Positions 8,320 to 17,523 are shown, numbered from the stretch's first letter. The stretch is 43,241 nucleotides of DNA from Bacteroidales bacterium (GCA_017453565.1 JAFTEQ010000021.1:1-43241), one strand, 5' to 3'. Made by a program: numbers and translations. Notes: generated by a model not told the origin, from the sequence alone.

Positions 8320-9849
8320 ATGAAGTATCGTTTATTACTCATCCTTCCCGTCTTGCTCGCAGCGGCCTCCTGCGCGAAAGACCACGGCGGATCCGGTTTT
8401 TCGGACGAAGCGATCCGCTTCTCCGGATCTCCGGTGACCAGTGCTTTCCTGGAGGCCGACGGTCTTGACGTGTTCGGGACCCGGGTGAAGGTCTATGACT
8501 GGCTCACCGGTTTCACGGGCGATATAAACGGGACTTCATATTCGAGTTCCGACTATGTGAAGTACATCGACGACGTGGTGACGTACGACGGCGGGGCATT
8601 CTGGCCGTTCACCACCGCATCGCGCGAGTACAGGTGGACGCGGACCGGCACCCACCGTTTCTTCGGCTGGCTCGACTACGACAAGTCGTACAACAGCGGA
8701 GCGGGGCTTTCCACCGAAGACTTCTTCGGGAGTTCCCCCACCCTCGACAGCGATCCCTCGTCGGGCACCTTCCTCACCATGACCACCCCGGTGTACTCTT
8801 TCCAGTCGAGTTCTCCGCAATACGATTTCGTGTACTCGAAGAGTGTCACCGTTCGCGATGCCGCCACGGGTGATTACAGCAATGTACAGCTGCCCACGAA
8901 ACACATGTTCACGGCCGTGAGCCTGTGCTTCAAAAATGCGTCGACCTCTACCAATGTACAGATTACCGATATCAGCACCATCTACGAAGGCGACGACATC
9001 TTCCTGCACAAGGGCTACGCCACGGTGGACTTCTCTTCCAACGCGGCCAACCTCACCCCGGTCTACCATCTGGAAGGCGACACGGCCCATCCGTTCTTCA
9101 ACGCCACGGCCATGAACGGCATCACCATCGCGCCCGACCAGATTTACGACCTGCTCACCGGAGCCAACGTCACTTCGGGCACCGGAGAGACCTACTTCAT
9201 GACCTGGCCGCTCACCAAGGACCAGATTTCTCCGCAGGACATCATCGGGCAGGACATCTTCGGCGACCCCATCATGGACCCGCACGACAAGGTGCTCGCC
9301 ATCACCTACCGGGCCGACGGAGGTGCGCCCGAAACCGTGCGCGTACAGTTCCCCTACCGCGACTGGAAGGCAGGCACCCGCATGCGTTTCATCATCGAGT
9401 TTACCGACAAGTCTATCCAGATGGTTTCTGAGGTGCTGCCCTGGGACTACAACGAGCAGACCATGGACTTCAACGGTGAATCGCTGATCGTCCCCGAAGG
9501 AGGAAAGGTAACCATCGAGAACATGGAAGGCCTGACCGACAACGCGACCATCTACCTCACCACCGCCCAGCCCGAGATCACCTGCAAGATATTCATTTCC
9601 TCGCTCCGGGGCGCGACCCTGGTCATCAACATGATCGGCGACAATGAATACTTTGTGGTTGATCCGTCAACCATGACGATTACCGGCGACCGCATGTACT
9701 TTACGGTCAAGCCCTCATCGGTTCCCACCGGCGGGGTGGAGCGCAAGATCCGGCTCTCGTTCTCGGTAGATCTGCCGAGCGGGCGTGAAATCGACGGCGA
9801 CTCGGAACTGCTGGGTAACGACCACAACTATACGTTCTCAAGGCAATAA
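8320..9849 (+). CDS. fimbrillin-like lipoprotein 6 with C-terminal extension
   Basis: 509 residues, lipobox 'AASC' (Cys18). The first ~390 residues are fimbrillin-like (an aromatic-rich 'FWPFTTASREYRWTRTGTHRF' region in place of the YYWPK motif, then 'TKHMFTAVSLCFKN'). The last ~115 residues form an extra beta-rich piece absent from the other fimbrillins. It has no Arg or Lys at the position used by its neighbours, so it may not be processed and may serve as an anchor, cap or minor subunit. Its stop overlaps the Shine-Dalgarno of the next gene. Confidence 0.75.
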   Translation: MKYRLLLILPVLLAAASCAKDHGGSGFSDEAIRFSGSPVTSAFLEADGLDVFGTRVKVYDWLTGFTGDINGTSYSSSDYVKYIDDVVTYDGGAFWPFTTASREYRWTRTGTHRFFGWLDYDKSYNSGAGLSTEDFFGSSPTLDSDPSSGTFLTMTTPVYSFQSSSPQYDFVYSKSVTVRDAATGDYSNVQLPTKHMFTAVSLCFKNASTSTNVQITDISTIYEGDDIFLHKGYATVDFSSNAANLTPVYHLEGDTAHPFFNATAMNGITIAPDQIYDLLTGANVTSGTGETYFMTWPLTKDQISPQDIIGQDIFGDPIMDPHDKVLAITYRADGGAPETVRVQFPYRDWKAGTRMRFIIEFTDKSIQMVSEVLPWDYNEQTMDFNGESLIVPEGGKVTIENMEGLTDNATIYLTTAQPEITCKIFISSLRGATLVINMIGDNEYFVVDPSTMTITGDRMYFTVKPSSVPTGGVERKIRLSFSVDLPSGREIDGDSELLGNDHNYTFSRQ

Positions 9850-9858
9850 AGGAGGAGG
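9848..9858 (+). promoter_or_regulatory. strong Shine-Dalgarno before the 816-aa gene
   Basis: AAAGGAGGAGG overlaps the TAA of the previous gene and ends 5 nt before the ATG at 9864. It is the second near-perfect Shine-Dalgarno of the operon. The gaps before the fimbrillins show none this strong. Confidence 0.65.
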
Positions 9859-9863
9859 CAGAC

Positions 9864-12314
9864 ATGAAAAAGACAGCAAGACTTTTACTCCTGACCTTCG
9901 CAGCCCTGGCCATGCTTTCCTGCGAAAGGGAACCCATGGGCGGGGAGGAAGGCGGCGAAGGGATCGTCCTGAACCTGCGCTGCGCCAACCCGCAGAGGAG
10001 GGCCGGTACCGACGGCATCCGCGACGGGGAGAACGACTGGAACGAAAACCTCATCTCCACGCTCGACCTCTTCTTCTATCCAGAAGACGGGACCGGTAAC
10101 AACTGCGTGCTGCACAAGCGCTTTACCCCCAACGAAAGCGATGGTGACGCCACGGTAACCACCTACACGACCGACGAATTCGTGTCGGGCACCCTCGTGC
10201 CCACCAGCCGCAACTCCTTCTGGGTATATGCGATAGCCAACTATCCGGGGACTATTGTTGCGGACGAATCAGACCTCAGCGGCACCTCGGTGGCAGCGCT
10301 GAAGACCCTCGCACTCGACGGCAACTTCGCCGCAGTCCATGACGCACAGCACCCGCACCTCCAGCCTTCCTTCGTCATGGACGGCCTGGCGCAGGTGACC
10401 GGCGTCGAAAAAGAGAACAGGCTCGTAGCCAAGGGCTCCGTCAACCTCAAGCGGGTCGCCTCCAAGATTTCGGTCCAGCTCCGGATTGCCAATCAGGTGG
10501 AAGTGCCCAAGACGCGTGAGGTGAACGAAGTGATCATCAACTACACGGAGCGATGGGAGCCCATGCTTAGCGGCCTCCAGCTGTATATCGAGAACGGAGT
10601 CCGGAACACCACGCTCGCGGCCAAGCCCGTAGACAACCCGGTGTATTTCTCCTACACGAATAACCGGATGTACTTTACGCAGAGCACCGATCCCGACGAG
10701 GCCGATTTCCCCTTTGTGACGGATCCCACCTACGTGTATCCGCAGCGTTGGGAATACGCTTCCAAGGATTCGCCCACCATGGAGCCCACCCTCAAGCTCA
10801 TCCTTCCCTGGAGAAGGCTTGAAGATGCGGAGAACCATGTCACCGCCACGCAAAAGCAGTTCTACTACAAGATCATCATCCCCGATGACCCGCGTGAGAC
10901 GGTCACCGACACCACCTACCTGAGGAACTTCGTGCGCAACAACTGGTACCGTTTCAAGATGAACGTGGCCATGCTCGGCAGTGAAACCGACGAGGCGGCC
11001 GTCGTTATGAACGGCACCTACTACGTGGTGGACTGGCAGGACAAGGACGTGGTCATCAAGGAGGCCACCATCGGCGCGGCCCGCTTCCTTTCCATGGAGC
11101 CCAAGGAGTACGTCATGAACAACGTGCCCGACCTCGACATGGTCTACACCTCCTCCCATCCCGTGGCCGTCAACACCACCAAGGGCGGAACCACCATGGA
11201 CATTACGGCAAGGCGCGCCTATTACGGAAGTTCGAATGCCGGGACCAGCTATGCGGGCGGCACCATCCGCACCGCAGGGGCCGACGACCCCGACTACGAA
11301 TCGGGCCAGAAATACATCGAATACTCCGCCGCGCAGCGCAAGGCCCTCAACAACGGCAACGAATGGGTGATTGTGGACGGGGAATACGTTCGATTCTACC
11401 ACGAGCTCAACAACGACCTGTCGGCGGGAAGCAACCTTGATACTTCGCCCTATATCATCCATTTCAACCTGTACCACGCAGACCACCACGAAGATGCCGT
11501 GTACAAGCAGTCTATCAAGATCACGCAGTATCCGGCCATCTACATCACCAACGAGAAGTCGAACGGCGTGGTGTTCGTCAATAACACCCAATACAGCGGG
11601 AGTGGTACGGCCGTCGCCGTAAGTGACAACAGCAACAATGTCATCGGCGCCATCGTGAGGCCCAGCGACGTGAACGGCTCCGGAAACAACAACAACCAGT
11701 ACCAGTACACCGTGCACATAACCGTTCTTCCGGCCGACGCCGCTTACGTAATCGGCGACCCGAGGACGGACGGCTCCACCGCGGAGGTCACCACCCTCAC
11801 CGGGCTCAACACTTCCGCCAACTACAGGCCTACCGCTGAGGACACACACGAGTATATCGCCCCGGCCCTGAAGATCGCCTCTTCTTACGGAAAGACCTAT
11901 GCCCAATGGTACAGCAACGCCCAGACGAGGTGCGCCGCCTATCAGGAGAACGGTTATCCGGCCGGACGCTGGAGGCTGCCTACGAACGCCGAAATCGAGT
12001 ACCTCATTACACTCTCCGAACAGGGTATCATCCCCACTTTGTTCGACCCGGGCCCCAGCAGCAACACTGCCTATTCCTATTACTGGGCTGGAGGCTATGA
12101 CGCCTATGGCGGAAGCCTCTTCGTGAATATGGAAGGCAAGACGGAAAGATCCAATTCCTCCACCCAGTATTACTACTTTACCCAGAGAATCGACGGCACC
12201 AACTATTCCACCCACAATGTCTACACCCGCTGCGTGTACGACGTGTGGTACTGGGGTGAGGAACAGGATTCAAGCCATATGACCACCTGGGGCGGATACC
12301 AGACCACCCTTTAA
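9864..12314 (+). CDS. large fimbrial tip/accessory lipoprotein (DUF4906-like) with C-terminal 'GRWRLPT' domain
   Basis: 816 residues, lipobox 'MLSC', N-terminal 'WNENLISTLDLFFYP' as in DUF4906/FimD-type accessory pilins of Bacteroidales. The middle is beta-rich. The last ~140 residues carry 'GYPAGRWRLPTNAEIEYL' followed by aromatic-rich repeats, resembling the C-type-lectin-like or FISUMP-type modules that can serve as adhesins. Position after the fimbrillins matches where accessory tip proteins (FimC-E, Mfa3-5) sit in Porphyromonas. Inferred role: tip complex or adhesin. The DUF name is a best match from memory. Confidence 0.65.
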   Translation: MKKTARLLLLTFAALAMLSCEREPMGGEEGGEGIVLNLRCANPQRRAGTDGIRDGENDWNENLISTLDLFFYPEDGTGNNCVLHKRFTPNESDGDATVTTYTTDEFVSGTLVPTSRNSFWVYAIANYPGTIVADESDLSGTSVAALKTLALDGNFAAVHDAQHPHLQPSFVMDGLAQVTGVEKENRLVAKGSVNLKRVASKISVQLRIANQVEVPKTREVNEVIINYTERWEPMLSGLQLYIENGVRNTTLAAKPVDNPVYFSYTNNRMYFTQSTDPDEADFPFVTDPTYVYPQRWEYASKDSPTMEPTLKLILPWRRLEDAENHVTATQKQFYYKIIIPDDPRETVTDTTYLRNFVRNNWYRFKMNVAMLGSETDEAAVVMNGTYYVVDWQDKDVVIKEATIGAARFLSMEPKEYVMNNVPDLDMVYTSSHPVAVNTTKGGTTMDITARRAYYGSSNAGTSYAGGTIRTAGADDPDYESGQKYIEYSAAQRKALNNGNEWVIVDGEYVRFYHELNNDLSAGSNLDTSPYIIHFNLYHADHHEDAVYKQSIKITQYPAIYITNEKSNGVVFVNNTQYSGSGTAVAVSDNSNNVIGAIVRPSDVNGSGNNNNQYQYTVHITVLPADAAYVIGDPRTDGSTAEVTTLTGLNTSANYRPTAEDTHEYIAPALKIASSYGKTYAQWYSNAQTRCAAYQENGYPAGRWRLPTNAEIEYLITLSEQGIIPTLFDPGPSSNTAYSYYWAGGYDAYGGSLFVNMEGKTERSNSSTQYYYFTQRIDGTNYSTHNVYTRCVYDVWYWGEEQDSSHMTTWGGYQTTL

Positions 12315-12325
12315 CGGCAGCGAAG

Positions 12326-15250
12326 ATGAAAAAGATACTCTACATATTGATGGCCCTGTCTCTTCTTCTCTGTTGCACGAGGGAAGAGCTTCGCCCGCGA
12401 TTCGACGAGGAGGAGCCCGAGGAAGTGGAAGGAAAGGTGCTGGTGCGCATGACCTTCGACCTCCCGGAGCAGGCGCCCACCCGGGCTCTGTCCGACACGC
12501 CCCAAAACGACCTCACCTCGCTTTGGGTTGCTGTATTCGGACGTTCCGGATACCTCAAGGAATATGTGCAGGCTACCATGGTGCAATCGCCCGTGAACAA
12601 CGGCAGCGTGAACGGCAACGATAACCGCTATGAGTTCTACGCCTCCCTCACCTTGAGTGAGAACAGCGAAAGGCACATCCATATCCTGGGCAACGGACCC
12701 GAGATCCTGGACTACGCCCGGGAAAGCGAACTCCTCGACACCCTGCTCTCTCCCGTACGGCAGGGCGGTTACTGGCAGTCGTTCATCGTGCCGGGCATCA
12801 AGGGCAAACGCGACTCCAACGGCAATCTCATCGGTGAGGATACCGCCATCATCGACGGGCAGACCGTCTATCTGGGCACCGGCCATTTCCAGATTGCCGA
12901 CGAGACCCTGGCCTATTTCACCAATGTGCCCCTTATCAGGAATTTCGCCAAGATTGTGGTAGAGGACCAGCCGAATTGCAACTTCCAAACCATCTCCTTC
13001 GCTGCGGTGAACGTGGCGACCCAAGGCTCAATGGCACCGTACTATTCCGGGGGCTTCGTCTACGGCTACCAGAACAAATCCTACACCGACCTTGTGGAAC
13101 TCGGCTATCCGGCCCGGCTTCCGCCGCAGGCCACTTTCGACAACACCGTTCCGCCGGCGTCATCCTTCGTAAATCCGACCGGTCGCAGCGATGTGACGGC
13201 CGCGGGCAACAGTTTCTTCCTCTATGAGCGCCCGGTGCCGAACGACAGCCAGCCGGCTACCGTCGTAATCCTATACGGCCATTTCACCGATCCGGATACC
13301 GAAGACGGAGTAGACGACAGCGGTAACTATTACTATAAGGTAGACCTGATGGAAAACGGGGTCTACTACCCCATCTACAGAAACTTCAAGTACAGGATCA
13401 GCATTGAGAAGATCCTCAAACCGGGCGCCGAAAGCCCCGGTGACGCCCTGCTCTCCATGGGTAGCGGCGACGTATCGGCCGATATCTCCACCCAGAAGAT
13501 TACCGACATTTCCGACGGTACCAGCCGTATCCTCGTCTCGTACATGAACAAGACGCTCATCCGGCAGTACCCTTACGAGGACAACGAGGAAACGGTCAAT
13601 CTGTCGCTCCTCTACAAGTTCATCCCAGACGTGACCGTCGATGCCAACGGGGACGGTGAACCCGACTGCAACAACGAGCTCGTGGCGAACGGCGGCCCCG
13701 TAACCATTTCGCTTCAGTCGGTGACCGGCACTGCGCTCATTACGGGCTATGAGGTCGCCGCGGCCGACGTGGACGGCTGGCGGGAAATCACCATCTCTAC
13801 GGTAGCGCCTTCCGCGAACATCCTTACGCAGTACCTGCGTGTTTCTGGCCAGGTGAACGGCAACAATCCCCTGTACCGTAACGTTACCTACACCATGATG
13901 AACACCCAGACCATGGGTGTACACTGCGTGCCTTCCAAGGTGGAACGGGTGCAGGGTGCGGAACTCGAAGTGGATATCACCATTCCGAAGAACCTGCCGG
14001 CCAGCATGTTCCCGCTCATTTTCAACCTGGAAGCGAGCGCGCTCAGCCTTACCCCCGACAACGCCAAGCCCAACAACAACCTGCCCGTGGCGTCGGGTGC
14101 GTCCATCAACCCAGCCAATTCGGACCACACCTTCCACTTTGTGCGTACCCTTTCCGAAACGGAGTACAATCAGCTGGCGGCGCAGTCGTCCAACAACACC
14201 GTAACGGTGCCCTGCTATTTCAAGACCAACAAGGCGCAAAGTGCATCCACCGTCTACGTAAACGACGAGGCTGGCTTCTTCATTGGCAGTTCCGACTCGT
14301 TCACTACCTTCATCATGAAGGAGTTCAGCAACCTGTCATTCACCTCGGGCATCCCCACCAGCCAGGGAGCCGCCACGCCATTCCATTTTGAAATGGACGA
14401 CAGCGACCCGCTGCCCGACAGGGTTTACTTCCAGTTTACGGACCTGCGGCCCACCGGCACTTCGGGCCTCTCGCAGGTAACCGATCCTTCGGACCCCTAT
14501 TACAACTGGTACTGGTATTCCCCGAGCGAAACGAGTAACGCCCAGCTGAACGGGAACTACAATCCCACCGTGAACCTGGCCACCACCACGGCAAACGGAA
14601 CGGGGAAGGTCGTCATTGAAGCCGACGAGTACCGGCGCGCCACCCTGTCCAAGGGCTACGCCGAGGCCGTGACGCTGAACAAGACCAGCACGACCATCTA
14701 CGTGGGTTCCACGGAGACCCTTACCGCCACCGTGACGCCCGCTGACGCCACCAACAAGACCGTGACCTGGACCAGCTCCGACACGAGCGTGGCCACCGTC
14801 TCCAGCAGCGGTGTCGTGACCGCGGTGGGCAGAGGCACGGCCGTGATTACGGCGACCACCGTGGACGGCGGCTACACGGCCAGCTGTACGGTAACGGTGA
14901 AGAAACGCGTGACGTTCAATACGACCAACAGCACCCTGGGTACCGGCAACAACAAGCAACTGTCGAGCAACGGCGTTACCGTGGTGTTCAGCAACATCAA
15001 CACCGTTAGCGGCAGCTATGTGCGTCCGGGCAGCCGGTCCACCATAACGATCAGCGCCAACGACGGTCCGTTCACCAACGTGACAGTCACGTTCAGCAGC
15101 AGCTATTACACCTACGACTTCACTACGGACTCCGGTTCACATTCGCTGAGCGGAACCACCTGGACCTGGACCGGCAGCACGAGCACCCTCGTGCTGACGA
15201 ACACCAACAGCACGACCAGACGTGTGGCCAGCATCACGGTCGAGTACTAA
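12326..15250 (+). CDS. large fimbrial tip adhesin-like lipoprotein with BIG2 domain
   Basis: 974 residues starting 11 nt after the previous stop; signal peptide with 'LLCC' lipobox. The N-terminal third resembles the previous protein's DUF4906-like plan ('DLTSLWVAVFGRSGYLKEY'). Residues ~782-858 are a clear bacterial Ig-like BIG2 domain ('VTLNKTSTTIYVGSTETL', 'TWTSSDTSVATVSSSGVVTA'). Residues ~859-974 form a Ser/Thr/Asn-rich beta domain of unknown kind, ending in '-RVASITVEY'. Such C-terminal modules are usual on surface adhesins. It is the last gene before the strong terminator, the usual slot for the most distal pilus subunit (inference). Confidence 0.7.
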   Translation: MKKILYILMALSLLLCCTREELRPRFDEEEPEEVEGKVLVRMTFDLPEQAPTRALSDTPQNDLTSLWVAVFGRSGYLKEYVQATMVQSPVNNGSVNGNDNRYEFYASLTLSENSERHIHILGNGPEILDYARESELLDTLLSPVRQGGYWQSFIVPGIKGKRDSNGNLIGEDTAIIDGQTVYLGTGHFQIADETLAYFTNVPLIRNFAKIVVEDQPNCNFQTISFAAVNVATQGSMAPYYSGGFVYGYQNKSYTDLVELGYPARLPPQATFDNTVPPASSFVNPTGRSDVTAAGNSFFLYERPVPNDSQPATVVILYGHFTDPDTEDGVDDSGNYYYKVDLMENGVYYPIYRNFKYRISIEKILKPGAESPGDALLSMGSGDVSADISTQKITDISDGTSRILVSYMNKTLIRQYPYEDNEETVNLSLLYKFIPDVTVDANGDGEPDCNNELVANGGPVTISLQSVTGTALITGYEVAAADVDGWREITISTVAPSANILTQYLRVSGQVNGNNPLYRNVTYTMMNTQTMGVHCVPSKVERVQGAELEVDITIPKNLPASMFPLIFNLEASALSLTPDNAKPNNNLPVASGASINPANSDHTFHFVRTLSETEYNQLAAQSSNNTVTVPCYFKTNKAQSASTVYVNDEAGFFIGSSDSFTTFIMKEFSNLSFTSGIPTSQGAATPFHFEMDDSDPLPDRVYFQFTDLRPTGTSGLSQVTDPSDPYYNWYWYSPSETSNAQLNGNYNPTVNLATTTANGTGKVVIEADEYRRATLSKGYAEAVTLNKTSTTIYVGSTETLTATVTPADATNKTVTWTSSDTSVATVSSSGVVTAVGRGTAVITATTVDGGYTASCTVTVKKRVTFNTTNSTLGTGNNKQLSSNGVTVVFSNINTVSGSYVRPGSRSTITISANDGPFTNVTVTFSSSYYTYDFTTDSGSHSLSGTTWTWTGSTSTLVLTNTNSTTRRVASITVEY

Positions 15251-15270
15251 CCAGCGTGTTCGATACATAA

Positions 15271-15314
15271 AAAGAATTCCCGGTCCCTGGGTTTCCAGAG
15301 ACCGGGAATTCTTT
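15271..15314. terminator. bidirectional hairpin terminator
   Basis: A 14-bp perfect stem (15271-15284 with 15301-15314) continues inward to the GTTT loop at 15291-15294 with a single mismatch, 20 positions in all. A-rich sequence on the left and a T run on the right give it U-tracts in both directions. It separates the convergent fimbrial operon and the minus-strand trio. Confidence 0.9.
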
Positions 15315-15328
15315 ATGAAGGGGCCGCG

Positions 15329-15751
15329 CTAAATATGCCCGCCGCCCTGTTCCGCGAGCTCTTTGTCTACCTTGTCCTTTTCGGCCATAAGCAGGTCGAG
15401 GAGCCAGTCTTTCTGTTCGTCCACGAGGCCCAGGTCGCGGCAGGCGCTCTCGTAGCGGCCCAAGACCGCCTCCTGGTAACGGTGATAGACCATCGACTTG
15501 CGGATTTCGTCCTCGATGGTCTCGTGCTCAATCTCGTAGCTGTCGCGGTAATACTCCTTGTAGGCCCTTTCCGAGGTGAAGCGAATGCAGAACCAGAACA
15601 GGCCGGAGGCGAGGATCACCACGCCCAGGATGCCCGGCACCAGCGGAACCCGGCCGATGAGACCGAGCATGGAGAGGGTGGAACCGGAAAGGAAAATGGC
15701 CAGGGCGATCAGTTCGCTGGCGTGGTTTTTAATCAGAGAGGAGATCTTCAT
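15329..15751 (-). CDS. small two-TM membrane protein, function unknown
   Basis: 140 residues. Two hydrophobic helices near the N-terminus (about residues 13-33 and 35-57) are followed by a charged, helical, Glu/Lys/Arg-rich cytoplasmic-type tail. No family recognised. It overlaps the end of the 454-residue gene by 23 nt, and therefore belongs to the same transcript as the response-regulator receiver. It may be an adaptor or partner of the TPR-like membrane protein; this is only contextual. Confidence 0.7.
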   Translation of the reverse strand: MKISSLIKNHASELIALAIFLSGSTLSMLGLIGRVPLVPGILGVVILASGLFWFCIRFTSERAYKEYYRDSYEIEHETIEDEIRKSMVYHRYQEAVLGRYESACRDLGLVDEQKDWLLDLLMAEKDKVDKELAEQGGGHI

Positions 15752-17093
15752 AGCCTGTGAGTACGTTGGTGGTGCGGTTCTGCAACAGTTTAATCTTGTA
15801 AGCGTTCTCGTTTTCCCGGGCTTCCATCGCTTTCTGGAAAGCCCTTCGTGCGGCGAGGGCCTGGCTGTTCTTGCGGCGCATCTCGTCGAGGCTCTGCCTC
15901 AGCTGCCACTGGTTGAAGAGGATGGCCAGGAAGGCCAGGGCGAACATCACCAGGAAACCGATCATAATGGTCATCTGGTTCTGGGCCTTGAGCCGCTGGG
16001 CGTCTTCCCGCAGCCGGGCGTTGTTCATCTCGGCGTCGAGCACGTCGAGGTCTTCGTTCTGTACCTTAATATATACAGAGTCCTTCTCGACCATCAGAAG
16101 CCCCAGCTGGCCGTAGGCGTCGGTGTAATCGCCCTTCGCGGCATAGATGCCGTGCTTGATGTCGTAGCGGCGCATCGGCGTGCTGAGCAGATCGGCCTTT
16201 TCCAGGGCGTCGTCGAACATCTGGCGGGTGAGCAAGTAGCAGATGTCCATCCGGCAGCGGGCGTCGGAATCGGCCTGGTAGGCGTAGAGCGGATCGGCCT
16301 GAAGCTCCTCATAGCAGGCGCGGAAGGAGGCGATGTCGCCCTGCTCGTAGAACTGCAGGGCCCGGGTCATGAGCACCTTGATCCGCAGGGAGGGGAAATA
16401 CTCCTGGTACACGGCCGCCTTTTCGCAGAAAGCGGCGCTCTGGGAGAAATCGTGCATACGGATGTACTCCCGCGCAATGAGGATGTAGAGGTTGGGGAGG
16501 TCCTGCTCCAGGCCCGCCTCCTCGGAATACTTCGCAGCATCCTGGAGGTTCCGGATGGCCAGCCACGAGTTGGACCGGTAGCTCTGGATGAGGCCGATGA
16601 TGCGGTAGGAATAAGCCCGGCCCAGGGGTTTGTGGTCTTCCTGGGCCAGCCGTTCCATCGCACGGGCCTCGAGCATCGCGTCGGAACTGCGTCCGAGCTG
16701 CACCAGGTATTCGCAGTATTCGTGGAGCGCGGCATAATAGAACGACCTTGCCCCGCCCTTGCGCCAGGCGGTCAATTCTTTGATTTCAGCCACCGCGGCG
16801 TCCATCAGCTCGTATTCTCCGGTGGCGAAACGCACCGGGAATTCCAGGGAGCGCCCCAGGCAGCGCAGCTTCCAGTTGCCCATGCGTAGGCCGGCCGAAC
16901 AGAGGGAATCGGCCAGCGGCAGGTTGTCGGGGGAGAACTGCTGCATGCGCGCCCCGGCATAGGTCTGGAAGGTTTCGGGGTCTACCCGCAGGCGGTTCAC
17001 GATCTGCCCGCCCGCCGGAAGGGCGGAAAAGAACAGGATAAGGCCGAGAAGATGCCCGGCCGTACAGGACAGGACGGGACGGCGGAAGGTCAT
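15729..17093 (-). CDS. TPR-like membrane sensor protein lacking a kinase domain
   Basis: 454 residues: signal peptide (to about 'PAGGQ'), a long helical region with TPR-like spacing ('LGRAYSYRIIGLIQSYRSN', 'LPNLYILIAREYIRMHDF'), one TM helix at ~374-396, then a ~58-residue coiled-coil tail. This is the architecture of periplasmic-TPR histidine kinases of Bacteroidota, but the protein stops where the dimerisation/phosphoacceptor helix would begin. The last residues ('LLQNRTTNVLTGYEDLL') resemble the edge of such a helix without its H-box. It starts at an ATGA overlap with the receiver gene. Confidence 0.7.
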   Translation of the reverse strand: MTFRRPVLSCTAGHLLGLILFFSALPAGGQIVNRLRVDPETFQTYAGARMQQFSPDNLPLADSLCSAGLRMGNWKLRCLGRSLEFPVRFATGEYELMDAAVAEIKELTAWRKGGARSFYYAALHEYCEYLVQLGRSSDAMLEARAMERLAQEDHKPLGRAYSYRIIGLIQSYRSNSWLAIRNLQDAAKYSEEAGLEQDLPNLYILIAREYIRMHDFSQSAAFCEKAAVYQEYFPSLRIKVLMTRALQFYEQGDIASFRACYEELQADPLYAYQADSDARCRMDICYLLTRQMFDDALEKADLLSTPMRRYDIKHGIYAAKGDYTDAYGQLGLLMVEKDSVYIKVQNEDLDVLDAEMNNARLREDAQRLKAQNQMTIMIGFLVMFALAFLAILFNQWQLRQSLDEMRRKNSQALAARRAFQKAMEARENENAYKIKLLQNRTTNVLTGYEDLLSD

Positions 17094-17500
17094 TTCCCAG
17101 AGACCTGAAGCTGGGTAAGGACGCAGGCGATAAGTTTCTCCATGATGATGGGCTTCATGATGAAGTCGTTCGCCCCTGCGTTGAAGCCTTTCACGACGTC
17201 TTCCTGCGAATTGAGGGCCGAAAGGATGACGATGCGGATATCGGCCGTGGCGGGATCTTCCCTGAGACGGCGGATTACTTCAAAGCCGTCGATGCCGGGC
17301 ATCATGAGGTCGAGCAGGATGAGGTTCGGCTTCTCTTCCGCCACCATGTCGAGGGCCTGCTGGCCGCCGCCAGCCGTGCGGAGCCTGAGGTTCAGGCGCG
17401 ACAGCATCTTCTGCACCAGAAGAAGGTTGAGGGGAATGTCGTCCACGGCAAGCACGTTGTAAGCCGAAAGGTCGTGGTCCTGAGCGTAAAACGGAGTCAT
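17090..17500 (-). CDS. stand-alone response-regulator receiver (CheY-like)
   Basis: 136 residues forming one receiver domain only. Acidic pair Asp20-Asp21, phospho-acceptor Asp64 ('LILLDLMMPG'), switch Ser94 and Lys117 ('FIMKPI') are all present, so it should be phosphorylatable. No output domain follows. It is first in the minus-strand trio, with its own -7 box upstream, and overlaps the TPR-like gene by 4 nt. The neighbour with the sensor layout has no kinase domain, so the phosphodonor must be encoded elsewhere or the system works differently. Confidence 0.9.
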   Translation of the reverse strand: MTPFYAQDHDLSAYNVLAVDDIPLNLLLVQKMLSRLNLRLRTAGGGQQALDMVAEEKPNLILLDLMMPGIDGFEVIRRLREDPATADIRIVILSALNSQEDVVKGFNAGANDFIMKPIIMEKLIACVLTQLQVSGK

Positions 17501-17523
17501 TTTATGGTATGGGTTGTTTCACG

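Noticed and set aside
10269-12215. A 648-codon frame on the minus strand inside the 816-residue gene
   Set aside because: Low-complexity Gly/Val/His-rich composition, no start signal; a shadow of the real gene.
1-15250. Invertible promoter or site-specific recombinase controlling the pilus
   Set aside because: No recombinase gene and no inverted repeat pair flanking a promoter was seen; the operon front is outside the window.
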